Positions 25,728-34,272 are shown, numbered from the stretch's first letter. The stretch: 63,294 nt of DNA from Bdellovibrionia bacterium (GCA_030427965.1 JAUICD010000015.1:1-63294), one strand, 5' to 3'. The notes: generated from the sequence alone by a model not told the origin. A program made the numbers and translations.

Positions 25728-25892
25728 ATGTCACTTGGAAATAGAAGAAAAACAAGAACTGAACATTCTGGAGGTAAAAATGGTGGAGGTTATTGGGGAA
25801 AGCGACATGAAGCCAAGAAGATATCCAAAAAACATAGACGTCAAAATGGCAAACAAGAAATTATAGAACAAAAATCTAAGGAAAATATTTAG
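25728..25892 (+). CDS. Small basic Gly-rich protein linked to brnTA
   Basis: 54 codons beginning MSLGNRRKTRTEHSGGKNGG and continuing GYWGKRHEAKKISKKHRRQN. Very basic, with a Gly-rich turn. It lies ten bases after brnA, and its GAGG ribosome site overlaps the brnA stop, so it is translated from the same message. Function unknown; nucleic-acid binding is plausible from composition only. Confidence 0.45.
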   Translation: MSLGNRRKTRTEHSGGKNGGGYWGKRHEAKKISKKHRRQNGKQEIIEQKSKENI

Positions 25893-25992
25893 AGCCTCAA
25901 AACTCTTGCTTTATAAGTAAAAAAATCCCTAAATCCAAAACCCCTAGCGATTGATGACATCTATAGGCTAGGAATCTAGAGTTTATCGAGCG

Positions 25993-26625
25993 CTAACTAG
26001 AACTGACTTCTGCTAATAATCTTTCCAGATCCTTTGTATTATCAGCAATATGTCTACATCCAGTTTTGGCAAGGCGGTCTTTATCGTCCCACCCCCAGCT
26101 GACGGCTATTATTGGCACTCTTATTTTGTCGCACGCTTCAATGTCCCTGACCTCATCCCCTACGTAGATGATATTGTCCCTTGAAAGATTGAGTCGCTTA
26201 AGCGCTCTTGCTATAACTTTGTGTTTGCCAAAAACACTTGAGTCAGAGATGATCCCACTGACTTGATCGACGAGACCATTTGTCTGAAGCACATGTTCAA
26301 TATTTTCTTTAGAATTAGAGCTTAAAACTACGAGACGAAATCCATTTCTATTAATATCTTTCAGCATATCAGCAATATCAGGAAATAAGAGAACGGAATC
26401 GATATTTTGGCGGATATGAGTTTTAACGCGCAAAACGAATTCTGGTAGTTTATGTGTTGGAAAACCCATCAACCTGAGGGCTTCTCTCATGGAATGACGT
26501 TTAAACTCTTCTCTAGCAATAGGCCTAAGTGAGAATTCTTTTGAAACTTCCTCTCCAAACTTTAGCACCAAGTCGAGGGTGTCTGCTAGTGTGCCATCAA
26601 AATCAAAAAAGACATATTTCTGCAT
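25993..26625 (-). CDS. HAD-superfamily hydrolase (phosphoglycolate-phosphatase-like)
   Basis: 210 residues of the Gph type. Motif I is FFDFDGTLADT at the N-terminus (nucleophile Asp8), motif II is VVLSSNSKE, the Lys is in VFGKHKVI, and motif IV is YVGDEVRDIEAC. The cap domain is helical. The substrate is not predictable; such genes are common cargo. It is convergent with brnTA inside the repeat-bounded element. Confidence 0.85.
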   Translation of the reverse strand: MQKYVFFDFDGTLADTLDLVLKFGEEVSKEFSLRPIAREEFKRHSMREALRLMGFPTHKLPEFVLRVKTHIRQNIDSVLLFPDIADMLKDINRNGFRLVVLSSNSKENIEHVLQTNGLVDQVSGIISDSSVFGKHKVIARALKRLNLSRDNIIYVGDEVRDIEACDKIRVPIIAVSWGWDDKDRLAKTGCRHIADNTKDLERLLAEVSSS

Positions 26626-26956
26626 TGGTTTTAATTCTTAAGAGTCTCAGGGTTTAAGTCAAATGACATGAACAAAAACAAATGCTTTTCTTCAAAATAC
26701 GGCCATTTGAGCTGGGAATAGTGATCAAAACATTAAAATTGGCTCAAAACCCTCAAATTTGAGAATTCTCGATAAACTTTTCTTGAGACTCCAAGTTGAT
26801 ACCCCAGTCTCAGAGTCTCAGTGGCTGAGACTCTTCAAAAAATAAAAATCTAATGATTACAATTGGCTACAACTTTCTTTCTTTTAGAGACTCTTAGCAT
26901 GCGATTGCATTGATACCAATGACGAGAACTTATTCTCAACAAACTAAGGGGTTGCA
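26626..26956. promoter_or_regulatory. Non-coding region with clustered GAGACTC motifs
   Basis: A 330-base gap upstream of the replication-relaxation gene. The motif GAGACT or its complement occurs at about 26641, 26785, 26806, 26813, 26828 and 26887. Two copies form a perfect 10-bp inverted repeat with a TGG centre (26812-26834). The cluster could be an operator or an origin/transfer site for the element. Confidence 0.45.
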
Positions 26957-27859
26957 ATGAAACAACAAAACAAAGGAAAAGTAAAAAGTAACCACAGAAA
27001 ACATGTCATTCTGAGTAATAGAGATTTAGGAGCTTTAGTTTTCATTTGGCTGTGGAAAATCTCTCCAACAATTGCCATTGCCAAAAGGCATTTTCCAGAA
27101 ACAAAAATCAACACAGTTTACAATCGACTACTGAAACTCAAAAGAGATAAGTACATAGAAGTTCAGTACGGTACTGATGGAAAACATCCAGTTTGGACTT
27201 TAACAAAAAAAGGACTATCTGCCATAAAAGAATATCTTCCACCACTTAAAGAAGAGGTATTACGGTCTGGAAACAAGCGGCACGATCTAATTGTTCTAGC
27301 TGTGCTTTTAGGTGATTTTGTTTTTAAAGAACCCGAGAATATTGAAATTGTAACCGAACAATCTTTAAGGTGTTTTGATGAGGAATATTTATCTTCTTGG
27401 GTATCGGTAAACTTACCAAGACGACCTGATGGTTATTGGCATATCGATAATGGCGAAAATTCAGAGACGATTGCCTTGGAAGTGGAACTCAATCGTAAAA
27501 AATCTTCTGATTATAAGGATATTGGAAGAGCATACATGTGCACAACAAAAGTTCATAGGGTTCTGTGGTTAGTTGAAAGCCTCAATATGGCAAAGAGAAT
27601 CCAGTTTCAAGTTGAAGACCCAGAATCTTCTTATGGAGCTAAGCACTCATTTTTCATTTTGAGGGATTTTTACGAAAAAGGATGGCAATCCAAAATTAGA
27701 CTTGGAGATGCAAAAGGAAAATCTATAAGAAATCTTCTGTGTGCAAACTCTCATGCAACCCCTATGCAAATCTCAGAGCCCTCCACGAAACCTTTACTAT
27801 TAGAGACAGGGCTTACAGGTGTAAAATCAGATGCTTATAAGAATTTAAATTCATCTTAA
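26957..27859 (+). CDS. Replication-relaxation family protein
   Basis: 300 residues. A winged helix at the N-terminus (INTVYNRLLKLKRDKYIEVQ, then WTLTKKGLSAIKEYL) is followed by a domain containing LPRRPDGYW and IALEVELNRKKSSDY. This order matches Replic_Relax proteins of integrative and plasmid-like elements, where the second part resembles a nuclease fold. AGGGG lies about six bases before the ATG. It is the core gene of the 4.2 kb element, upstream of the excisionase and integrase. Confidence 0.6.
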   Translation: MKQQNKGKVKSNHRKHVILSNRDLGALVFIWLWKISPTIAIAKRHFPETKINTVYNRLLKLKRDKYIEVQYGTDGKHPVWTLTKKGLSAIKEYLPPLKEEVLRSGNKRHDLIVLAVLLGDFVFKEPENIEIVTEQSLRCFDEEYLSSWVSVNLPRRPDGYWHIDNGENSETIALEVELNRKKSSDYKDIGRAYMCTTKVHRVLWLVESLNMAKRIQFQVEDPESSYGAKHSFFILRDFYEKGWQSKIRLGDAKGKSIRNLLCANSHATPMQISEPSTKPLLLETGLTGVKSDAYKNLNSS

Positions 27860-27988
27860 TTTTGCCACTATATATGTGGGTATATGGGTTTATTTCGATA
27901 TGTTGTTTAAATTTCAATTCTTTTTTCTCAAATTTTGTTAAGAGAAACTAAATTCAGAGTAGAAACCTCCCGTATCTGGAGGTATAGT

Positions 27989-28192
27989 TTGCTGTCTCAT
28001 AAAGACGCTAAACTTCAGTTCTTTGAAAATTTAATAGATAAAAAAGAATTGGCCAAGAAATTGGGAGTTTCTGAAAGTTTCATCAACAAGATGATGAGCC
28101 TTGAGGGTCTACCCTATTTGAAACTTGGTCGTTCTGTCAGATTTAAGCTCTCGGAAGTTTCGGTGTGGCTCCAAAAAAGGAGTCTGCCATGA
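27989..28192 (+). CDS. Excisionase / AlpA-like DNA-binding protein
   Basis: 67 residues from TTG at 27989, chosen because GGAGG ends six bases before it; a longer frame from 27935 lacks that. The MerR-like HTH_17 fold is LIDKKELAKKLGVSESFINK, then YLKLGRSVRFKLSEVSVWL. It overlaps the integrase start (ATGA), the normal xis-int arrangement. Confidence 0.8.
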   Translation: MLSHKDAKLQFFENLIDKKELAKKLGVSESFINKMMSLEGLPYLKLGRSVRFKLSEVSVWLQKRSLP

Positions 28193-29344
28193 AGAAATTT
28201 AATCCGAGAAATTACACTGGCAAAGATAGAATTTATGTTCCAATAATTAGACACAGTCGAGTCAGTCGACTTTACATTTGGAATAAAGATAAAAAGCAGT
28301 ATGTCATTCCAAGTCGTGGAAAGTCCTATAGAGCTCGTCGATATGAGCCCTTTGGGATTGAAGAGAAGCTGGCAAGGCGAGAGAAGTTCTTTTTCTCACT
28401 TGAGGAAGCAAGAAGGTGGCAAGAAGAACGACTCATTAATGAACCTGCTTCTCCACAAGTTGATAAAGTGGTACTTGAAGCAGAGAAGTACACTGTTGAA
28501 GATCTTATCTCCGAATGGAAAGAGACTTATTGGCCTCAGCTTAGAGAGAGTACCAGAATATTTTATTCGAAACTGATTCCATTCTATGAACCTTTATTTC
28601 AGGTGGAGGTTGAAGAACTGACACCTGCAAAAATTGATAAATGGATTTTTCACTTAAAAAGTGATGAGTTTCAGAAAAGATATCGTTCAACAAGAACAAG
28701 TCTTGAAAAAGAATACGATGGTCTCAAAGCTGTGATCCGTTGGTACATAGACACTCATGACGAAACAAGATTGATTCCTCCTTTTAAGAAGCGACATCTT
28801 AAAATGTTAAAGATTAAAGAAAAAACGAGAATCAAAGATCGCTTCATGACGGGTGAAGAGTCAGAGTTGTGGCTAGATACGATGAAAAGGGTCTCTCCCG
28901 ATTTTTACATTGCAGCTTTGGTCCAAATTCGTCAGCTCTTAAGAGTGTCAGAAGTCTTTGCCATGAAATGGTCAAATCTGGATTTGAAAAATAGAACCTA
29001 CAAAATGTCTGAGCATGTCCTCTGGCCTCGTGTAAAGGGCTCTCCTCCCAAAATCGTTGGAGGGACCAAGAACATGAAGACTGGTGAGTATTACGATATG
29101 CCATTAAGGAGTGAGGTTATCGATTTACTTTCTTGTATGGAGAAAAAAGAAAATTGTGCTCTCATTTTTCACAATAGTGGAAAAATTTGGAACTATCGTC
29201 AAATTCAATATGGCTATGCACTACGGTCAGATCATGAAGACAAGAGCAAAAGAAGCAATTGAAAAGCTAGAAAAGTTTGAGATGCAAAATGATGATTCGG
29301 GAACAGTAATCCCGTTCCCAAAAACCCAAAAAGTGGGGCGATAA
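28189..29344 (+). pseudogene. Tyrosine integrase with out-of-frame internal deletion
   Basis: From ATG 28189 (AAGGAG upstream) the frame has an Arm-type N-terminus, a core-binding domain and the first catalytic Arg (QIRQLLRVSEVFAM). It then runs to IWNYRQIQYGY and goes out of frame. The missing part contains the HxxR box. The C-terminal tail resumes in another frame as MAMHYGQIMKTRAKEAIEKL and ends at 29344; it keeps the Tyr. Both sides of the junction can be read from one shared stretch (ATATGGCTATG, 29209-29219), so deletion between short direct repeats is likely. The element cannot excise by its own integrase. Confidence 0.85.
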
Positions 29345-29352
29345 TTCGTTCA

Positions 29353-29373
29353 ATGTGGGTGCAAATGGGTGCA
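29353..29373. repeat. Right 21-bp direct repeat, candidate attachment site
   Basis: ATGTGGGTGCAAATGGGTGCA, nine bases after the integrase tail. It differs from the left copy (25119-25139) at one base. An integrase next to one repeat of a pair is the expected layout of an integrated element. Confidence 0.6.
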
Positions 29374-29405
29374 TTTCAAATGTTATTTAGTTTTCCTTAA
29401 TGATT

Positions 29406-29427
29406 CCAAAAACTTAGGAGTTTTTGG
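29406..29427. repeat. Short perfect inverted repeat
   Basis: CCAAAAACT-TAGG-AGTTTTTGG. No T run follows on either strand, so it does not look like a terminator. A related but less symmetrical sequence (TTAATAATTTCAATAACTTAG and GGTAGCG) occurs at 24961-24996, outside the left repeat. Confidence 0.4.
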
Positions 29428-29512
29428 TAGCGCTGACCCTTCTTGAATATTATCAGTGACTTAACCGCCACTTTTGGCTCCTAAAGCCAGCACTCTCTTA
29501 AAGAAAAATTTA

Positions 29513-29550
29513 TAAAAATAAAGGGGAGAAGTCAAACTTTTCCTCTCCCC
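29513..29550 (-). terminator. Rho-independent terminator of the coiled-coil membrane protein gene
   Basis: On the minus strand, GGGGAGA (29550-29544) pairs with TCTCCCC (29529-29523) across a 14-base loop, followed by TTTATTTTTA. It begins 15 bases after the stop at 29565. Confidence 0.7.
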
Positions 29551-29564
29551 AAATATGATTGTAA

Positions 29565-30998
29565 TCAGTGCGTAGCCTCTGATTTTGCCACTGCAGTCGG
29601 CTTTTTCTTAACAGGCAAAGCGGCTGTTTCATCTCCTACAACTTTCTGAAAATTCTTTCGAATCTTTCCAGCAAAGCTTACCAGTTTTGAAACATCCTCT
29701 TCAATCCCAAGACCTTCTTTAACGGCCTCCACATTGAGCGAAGGAATCATTTCCTGCAAAGCCAGCAATTGAAAGACCGCTTCAAAATCCCTCTTCTCTT
29801 CGTCTGTGAAGTTCTTTTCTTCACAAGCTGCATTTGCAACTCTTTTTGTCGAGATAAGGATTTGCTCAGTGTCCTTCTTGCTGTTTTGAAGATGAATATT
29901 TTCTCGAAGGTGATCTCTAATTGGCTGTGCTATTTTATAAACTGCAAATACATAGAATCCACCAAGAGCTATTCTAAGCTGTACACCAAGGACAACTGGC
30001 CAAGACACCTTATCAAGCCCTATAAGCCCCTCTATGGCATCATGAAAGATCCACAGCGCAACGAGGGAAATCAGGAAAAGAACGCCACCATAAATCCCAA
30101 TCCACACATAATTTCTGAAAACCTCTTTGTCGGTTTCAGCTTTATGGCCAGATAGATTTTGATTGTAGAACGTCTTCTCTTTCAAGACTTCACTTAGTGT
30201 GGCCTTCTCCTCTTTTAAGGATTTTCGGGTTTCGATTAGCTCAGATTTCGTCTCTGCTAACTGGTCCTTAAGGTCTTCAGCACGATTCTCATCAGATTTG
30301 GCGTCTGTCCGAACTTTTTCAAGATGGTCCTTGGCATTTCGTAACTCCAGCTTTGCATCTTCAATCTCAGTCTTTAACTCCGATTGACGCTTTTCCTTTT
30401 CTTCAAGATCATTCAACAAAGCGTCAAACTCAGTCTTTTCAGTGTTTAGGCTCGTGACCTCCGTTAATGCTTCTTCAATTGCACTCTGCACAGCAACCGC
30501 ATTCCGACCAAGAGTGTTGCTGTACTTTTCAACATCCTTCTCGTGATCTCTCATCTCACTGGCCTTGCACCCAATGATTTCTATTTTCTGAATCTTTCCG
30601 CCAATTCTTCCCGAAGAAGAAAAGTTGATCCCTAGTAAATAAGTGTTCAATTCGAAAGCTTCGCCAGCACCTGAAGGATTTCTAAAACCACTACCAATCT
30701 TATGCTGTATCGGAGACCTTCCTCCGTAGCATTCGATTTCGATTTTCCTAAAGCTAAAGCTTTCGTTTAAAGTGATGACTATTTTTTGTACAAAATAAGA
30801 TTCGCTAAACTCAAATTTAAACTTCTTCTTACCTAATTCAAATCCCTCATCCACTCCGACTAAAAGTGCTGCTACGTCAGCTTCTGGATTCTTAAGGATT
30901 TCTTTACCAAGTGCTTTAAACTGTGGCGTTTTGGGCACAGTTTGTTCTGCTAAAGTTGATTTGATCCCCTTAAATTTCTGTAAAAGACCATTATCCAT
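29565..30998 (-). CDS. Coiled-coil membrane protein of unknown function
   Basis: 477 residues. The N-terminal 150 residues are beta-rich (FSESYFVQKIVITLNESFSF), with a discoidin-like look. A long coiled coil follows (about 165-290, for example KRQSELKTEIEDAKLELRNA). Two membrane segments (VWIGIYGGVLFLISLVALWI and LRIALGGFYVFAVYKIA) precede a helical cytoplasmic tail. A strong GGGGGG site lies before the ATG. Coiled-coil plus two-membrane-segment proteins next to integrases are sometimes defence effectors; here that is only inference. Confidence 0.6.
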   Translation of the reverse strand: MDNGLLQKFKGIKSTLAEQTVPKTPQFKALGKEILKNPEADVAALLVGVDEGFELGKKKFKFEFSESYFVQKIVITLNESFSFRKIEIECYGGRSPIQHKIGSGFRNPSGAGEAFELNTYLLGINFSSSGRIGGKIQKIEIIGCKASEMRDHEKDVEKYSNTLGRNAVAVQSAIEEALTEVTSLNTEKTEFDALLNDLEEKEKRQSELKTEIEDAKLELRNAKDHLEKVRTDAKSDENRAEDLKDQLAETKSELIETRKSLKEEKATLSEVLKEKTFYNQNLSGHKAETDKEVFRNYVWIGIYGGVLFLISLVALWIFHDAIEGLIGLDKVSWPVVLGVQLRIALGGFYVFAVYKIAQPIRDHLRENIHLQNSKKDTEQILISTKRVANAACEEKNFTDEEKRDFEAVFQLLALQEMIPSLNVEAVKEGLGIEEDVSKLVSFAGKIRKNFQKVVGDETAALPVKKKPTAVAKSEATH

Positions 30999-31245
30999 CG
31001 GTCCCCCCTAAGGCTTACTGCAATAAGCCGAAATATTTGGGCTTAACTTTCAGAGCTCTCGGGGATAACCTAAAAATAATCACAGATTTAGATCATGCCT
31101 TTGCGCCTGAAAATCAGCCCAAACGGTTATTCTACGGCGCAAAGGCTCTTTCCTTCGGTCGTATTTAACGGTCATTCTACCTCGCCAAATGTTGGGATGA
31201 AACCCCAAATGAACGTCAAATTAATATGGTTTGTCGTAGTCAGAA
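30999..31245. other. Non-coding region with inverted and direct repeats
   Basis: It contains a perfect 11-bp inverted repeat, GCCTTTGCGCC (31097-31107) and GGCGCAAAGGC (31136-31146), with 28 bases between. The spacer holds AACGGTTATTCTAC (31121-31134), and a near copy, AACGGTCATTCTAC, follows at 31168-31181. A smaller hairpin, GGCTTA-N6-TAAGCC, lies near 31013-31030. No gene is seen. Confidence 0.5.
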
Positions 31246-31270
31246 CAAAAAGGCAGGACCAAAGTCCTGC
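31244..31270 (-). terminator. Rho-independent terminator of the PIN-domain gene
   Basis: GCAGGAC and GTCCTGC (31253-31259 and 31264-31270) with a four-base loop. On the minus strand it is followed by CTTTTTG. It lies 27 bases after the PIN gene stop. Confidence 0.85.
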
Positions 31271-31296
31271 TGAATTTTATTTTCTTATGCCTTTTA

Positions 31297-32070
31297 TTAT
31301 GATTTTAATTTTTTGAAGCGATTTCTGTACAAATTGTCGGGCACAAACACAACTTTGTCGGTGCTCATGTCTGCCGAAATCGCATATCCATAATCCGAAT
31401 CAGCACTCGCAAGAAAGCTTATTTTTGAATTAAGGTACAGGTTCATTAACATTGAATCGGAAATGCCCAGTGAGGTGTTTTCTGCTATTTTGCACATCCC
31501 ATCCCACTTGACCTCTTTATTCATCATCGGATGGAGCGCTTCACTACGGAATTTTATGTACTCTATTTCTAGAGCATCTTTTAACTCCTCCCAAGATGCC
31601 TCAAACTTACCACTGAGAAGTTCTTTACAAAATTCAATCCACCCAATCTTACCAGAGTGGCCTTTAAAACTAAAAATATCCTTGATTTCTTTTATTTTAT
31701 TGTCGTTAAGAACAGGCATGCCTTCGCTCTTCGCCTGAGAATCAATCCATGATTTGCGCTTTCTAAGCTCTATCTTTACGGCTTCTGTGATTCTCCACTT
31801 TGAGTCTTCTGCAAGTAGTCCCATAAGGTACTCTGTAGTAAGTATTCGCCTTTGGACTTCGACGTACTCTGAGCGGGTTGTAACAGTAGAATAGACTTTG
31901 ACATTGAACTTATCTAAAACTCCGACAATCTTCTCAGCGTCTTCATTAAAGGAATGTGGACCATACATTGACGCCACTAAGAGTTGAGTATCTAGAATGC
32001 AGGAGACTTCTTCTATTTTTCGCTCCTGTAAAAAGCCTTCGAGATCGCTAAATGGATAAACTCTACTCAC
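31297..32070 (-). CDS. PIN-domain protein (ribonuclease-like)
   Basis: 257 residues. Acidic residues typical of PIN nucleases appear as ILDTQLLVAS (Asp27) at the N-terminus, ISDSMLMN about residue 205 and LASADSDYGYA about 225. The middle is a long helical insertion (about 75-190), so it is larger than VapC toxins. The start is GTG at 32070. It lies three bases after a small charged protein gene, the arrangement of a toxin-antitoxin or defence pair. Confidence 0.6.
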   Translation of the reverse strand: MSRVYPFSDLEGFLQERKIEEVSCILDTQLLVASMYGPHSFNEDAEKIVGVLDKFNVKVYSTVTTRSEYVEVQRRILTTEYLMGLLAEDSKWRITEAVKIELRKRKSWIDSQAKSEGMPVLNDNKIKEIKDIFSFKGHSGKIGWIEFCKELLSGKFEASWEELKDALEIEYIKFRSEALHPMMNKEVKWDGMCKIAENTSLGISDSMLMNLYLNSKISFLASADSDYGYAISADMSTDKVVFVPDNLYRNRFKKLKS

Positions 32071-32073
32071 TTC

Positions 32074-32277
32074 TTACATCTCAACTTCAGGAAAACGTCT
32101 AGACGGTTTGGCCGCTACGTCATCGTCATTGGTTTGGTTTTCATTGACCTCTTTTTCGTAAAGCTCAGAAGTCTCTTTAATGATCTCAACCAATTGATCA
32201 GACGGCTCTTGTTTGCCAAGCTCCGCTACCTTTTTTTGGGCCTTTTTTAACTTAGAAAGTTTTGATTCTTTTTCCAT
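32074..32277 (-). CDS. Small charged helical protein upstream of the PIN gene
   Basis: 67 residues. The first 45 form one Lys/Glu-rich amphipathic helix (KLSKLKKAQKKVAELGKQEP), and the tail is acidic, then basic (KPSRRFPEVEM). It could be the antitoxin or partner of the PIN protein; no known antitoxin fold is recognised. AGGA precedes the ATG. Confidence 0.5.
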   Translation of the reverse strand: MEKESKLSKLKKAQKKVAELGKQEPSDQLVEIIKETSELYEKEVNENQTNDDDVAAKPSRRFPEVEM

Positions 32278-32338
32278 ATTAATTCCTATTTTTAAAGATC
32301 ATAACACACATTTTAAATAGTATATCTAGCTGAAATCA

Positions 32339-33580
32339 CTACCTTTTCTGTGTTCTGTACTCTAAAAGATCCACTACCTTCTCCATCGCTTCTTCCTGAG
32401 ACGATATAAAGTTTAATCCTTCCGTTGCCCCAGCCTCATCTATTCCTGCCAGTCTAACATATCTTTGCATTGTTTTTAAGTTCGTCCATCCACAAATTTT
32501 CATAATGGTTACTGGTGTGACTCCCATTCGGATTAAATGAGTGGCGAAACACGCCCTTAAAGTATGGAACTTAACTGAGGGTAAACGGTTCCCAACACAA
32601 AACTGCCGTAGGACTCGCGCTTGCTCTCCCTTTCTCCACAGATTATGTCGTGGCAGTAAATACCTTCCAAATTGATCGTTTCCAAAATCTTGATCCCACA
32701 AATTATTTTGGATAAACCAATAAAGTTCTCCAGAAACAGGCACATTTCTCCAATAGCCAGCTTTCGTTGTTTTATATCCACCTATCCTTTTATTCCACGA
32801 GCGCCTCACTTGGATATTCCCGTATCTGCGCTCGTGAGCTCGCTCAATTCTGCGCTCTTGTTCAAGAGCCTCTTCCATTTTCACTAGATTGCAATCTTCC
32901 TTTCTAAGTCCCTGAATTTCGCCACTTCGTCCTCCTGTTAATAGCGCTACCGTCCAAACGTACCACCACACAGGTTCTAAAGTTTTCGTTTGAACGGCTT
33001 TTTCCGCAACAACTAATAAATTCTGAACTTCTGTGAGGGAAAGAATCTCCGGTGGCTCGGCTTCCCTTGCCTCTTCGAGTTTCAGCCCAAACATTGGACT
33101 ATTCTGCACACCCATGATCACTCTTTCTTCTACCGCCCAGTTCCAGATTACATTCACCACCTGTTTTAGTCTCTTTAAGTATCCCTTAGATTTGTTGGCC
33201 GATTGTGCAAGCTCCAGAACAAGTCTTCCGTCTCCTCGGTTTAGTTCATTACATGGGCGTCCTGACCAAGCAGTTGTCCACTTTCGCATAAGAGCCACAT
33301 AATCTGAAACAACTGGAGGAGAGCAGTTTGAAAAGCTTGAATTGGTTTGAAAACTGGCCCACTTCTCAACTACTGTATCCCAGGAAAGAGCTTCATTCTC
33401 TCGCTTAAAGACTTCTTCAATGGCCTCTTTGTATAAGAGCTTGTCAAGTTTCTTTGCTTCAAGTTCATTCTTAACTTTTGTGGCTTTCTTCTGCACTCGA
33501 ATTCTTGGATTCTTTTTACTTCTTAAATTATGATAAACTTTCCAGTATTTAATACCGTTTTCTTCATAAATTTCAAACAT
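32339..33580 (-). CDS. Tyrosine-type integrase of the conjugative element
   Basis: 413 residues. All catalytic parts are visible: Arg in LTGGRSGEIQGL, Lys in GGYKTTKAGYW, the HxxR box in FHTLRACFATHLI, Trp in ICGWTNLK, and the Tyr nucleophile in TMQRYVRLAG. AAAGGAG precedes the ATG by six bases. It is the last gene of a 20-kb series on this strand and lies directly after the excisionase, so it should mark one end of the integrated element. The attachment site was not found. Confidence 0.93.
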   Translation of the reverse strand: MFEIYEENGIKYWKVYHNLRSKKNPRIRVQKKATKVKNELEAKKLDKLLYKEAIEEVFKRENEALSWDTVVEKWASFQTNSSFSNCSPPVVSDYVALMRKWTTAWSGRPCNELNRGDGRLVLELAQSANKSKGYLKRLKQVVNVIWNWAVEERVIMGVQNSPMFGLKLEEAREAEPPEILSLTEVQNLLVVAEKAVQTKTLEPVWWYVWTVALLTGGRSGEIQGLRKEDCNLVKMEEALEQERRIERAHERRYGNIQVRRSWNKRIGGYKTTKAGYWRNVPVSGELYWFIQNNLWDQDFGNDQFGRYLLPRHNLWRKGEQARVLRQFCVGNRLPSVKFHTLRACFATHLIRMGVTPVTIMKICGWTNLKTMQRYVRLAGIDEAGATEGLNFISSQEEAMEKVVDLLEYRTQKR

Positions 33581-33595
33581 CGATCACTCCTTTGT

Positions 33596-33835
33596 TTAAA
33601 CGAGTGATGACTCTAGAATTAAATCAAGGTTTGCCCTTTTTATTCTCCAGGTGCGCCCCCATTTGCCGGCTTTAATCATACCTCGACAAATTGCGGTTCT
33701 AATTGCACCATCGGAAGGCTCTCCATTGGCATCAAAAATTCGCAAGTATTCTGCGGCTTCTTTGGTGGTCAACCAAATTAACTTTGAAAGGTCTCTAGTT
33801 CCACTAGGAACCTTCGCATTGTCATGTTTAATCAT
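33596..33835 (-). CDS. Excisionase-like helix-turn-helix protein
   Basis: 79 residues from the ATG at 33835, with AAAAGGAG six bases before it; an in-frame TTG at 33853 precedes this site. WLTTKEAAEYLRIFDANGEPS and IRTAICRGMIKAGKWGRTWR make a HTH_17-type fold. It is immediately upstream of the integrase, the usual place for xis. Confidence 0.8.
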   Translation of the reverse strand: MIKHDNAKVPSGTRDLSKLIWLTTKEAAEYLRIFDANGEPSDGAIRTAICRGMIKAGKWGRTWRIKRANLDLILESSLV

Positions 33836-33908
33836 TACAAACTCCTTTTGCAACGTTATTTATTTCAGCTCTATAAATACATTTTCAAATATTTTGAGAA
33901 TATATTTT

Positions 33909-34253
33909 TCATCCATTGGAATCTGAGGCAGTTATTTGCTGCTTATAAAGCCACTTAAAAAAATCCACTTTTCCATGTTCCTTGCAATATTCAAGATGCT
34001 TCATTTCAAGCCTATCCTTCTCACTTAGGCTGTTCTCCTGTAGCCCCTTAATAATTGCATCAGAAATCAATTGGATTCCCTCGTGGATCAACTGCGAATT
34101 AGTAATTTTCCTACCTTTGTCTTTTTTGTTTGCTCTGGCTGAAAGTTTTTTCAAAGTCTTCATTGTTTCCTTGTCTAGTAGAACGGGGCTTTTATCTGTC
34201 TTTTGCTTTCCTTTTGTTCTCTCTTTTCCTTGGTTACTTTCATTTTCAATCAT
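33909..34253 (-). CDS. Small basic protein of the mobilisation region
   Basis: 114 residues. A basic, Lys-rich N-terminus is followed by ETMKTLKKLSARANKKDKGR and ITNSQLIHEGIQLISDAII, resembling a ribbon-helix-helix or ParG-like DNA binder. AGGAGG lies five bases before the ATG. It follows the relaxase by 19 bases and may be a relaxosome accessory or a regulator; not certain. Confidence 0.55.
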   Translation of the reverse strand: MIENESNQGKERTKGKQKTDKSPVLLDKETMKTLKKLSARANKKDKGRKITNSQLIHEGIQLISDAIIKGLQENSLSEKDRLEMKHLEYCKEHGKVDFFKWLYKQQITASDSNG

Positions 34254-34272
34254 GTAAACCTCCTGTTTATAT

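Noticed and set aside
31095..31316. 73-codon plus-strand frame over the repeat region
   Set aside because: It runs through the inverted repeats and the terminator of the opposite gene and has no ribosome site.
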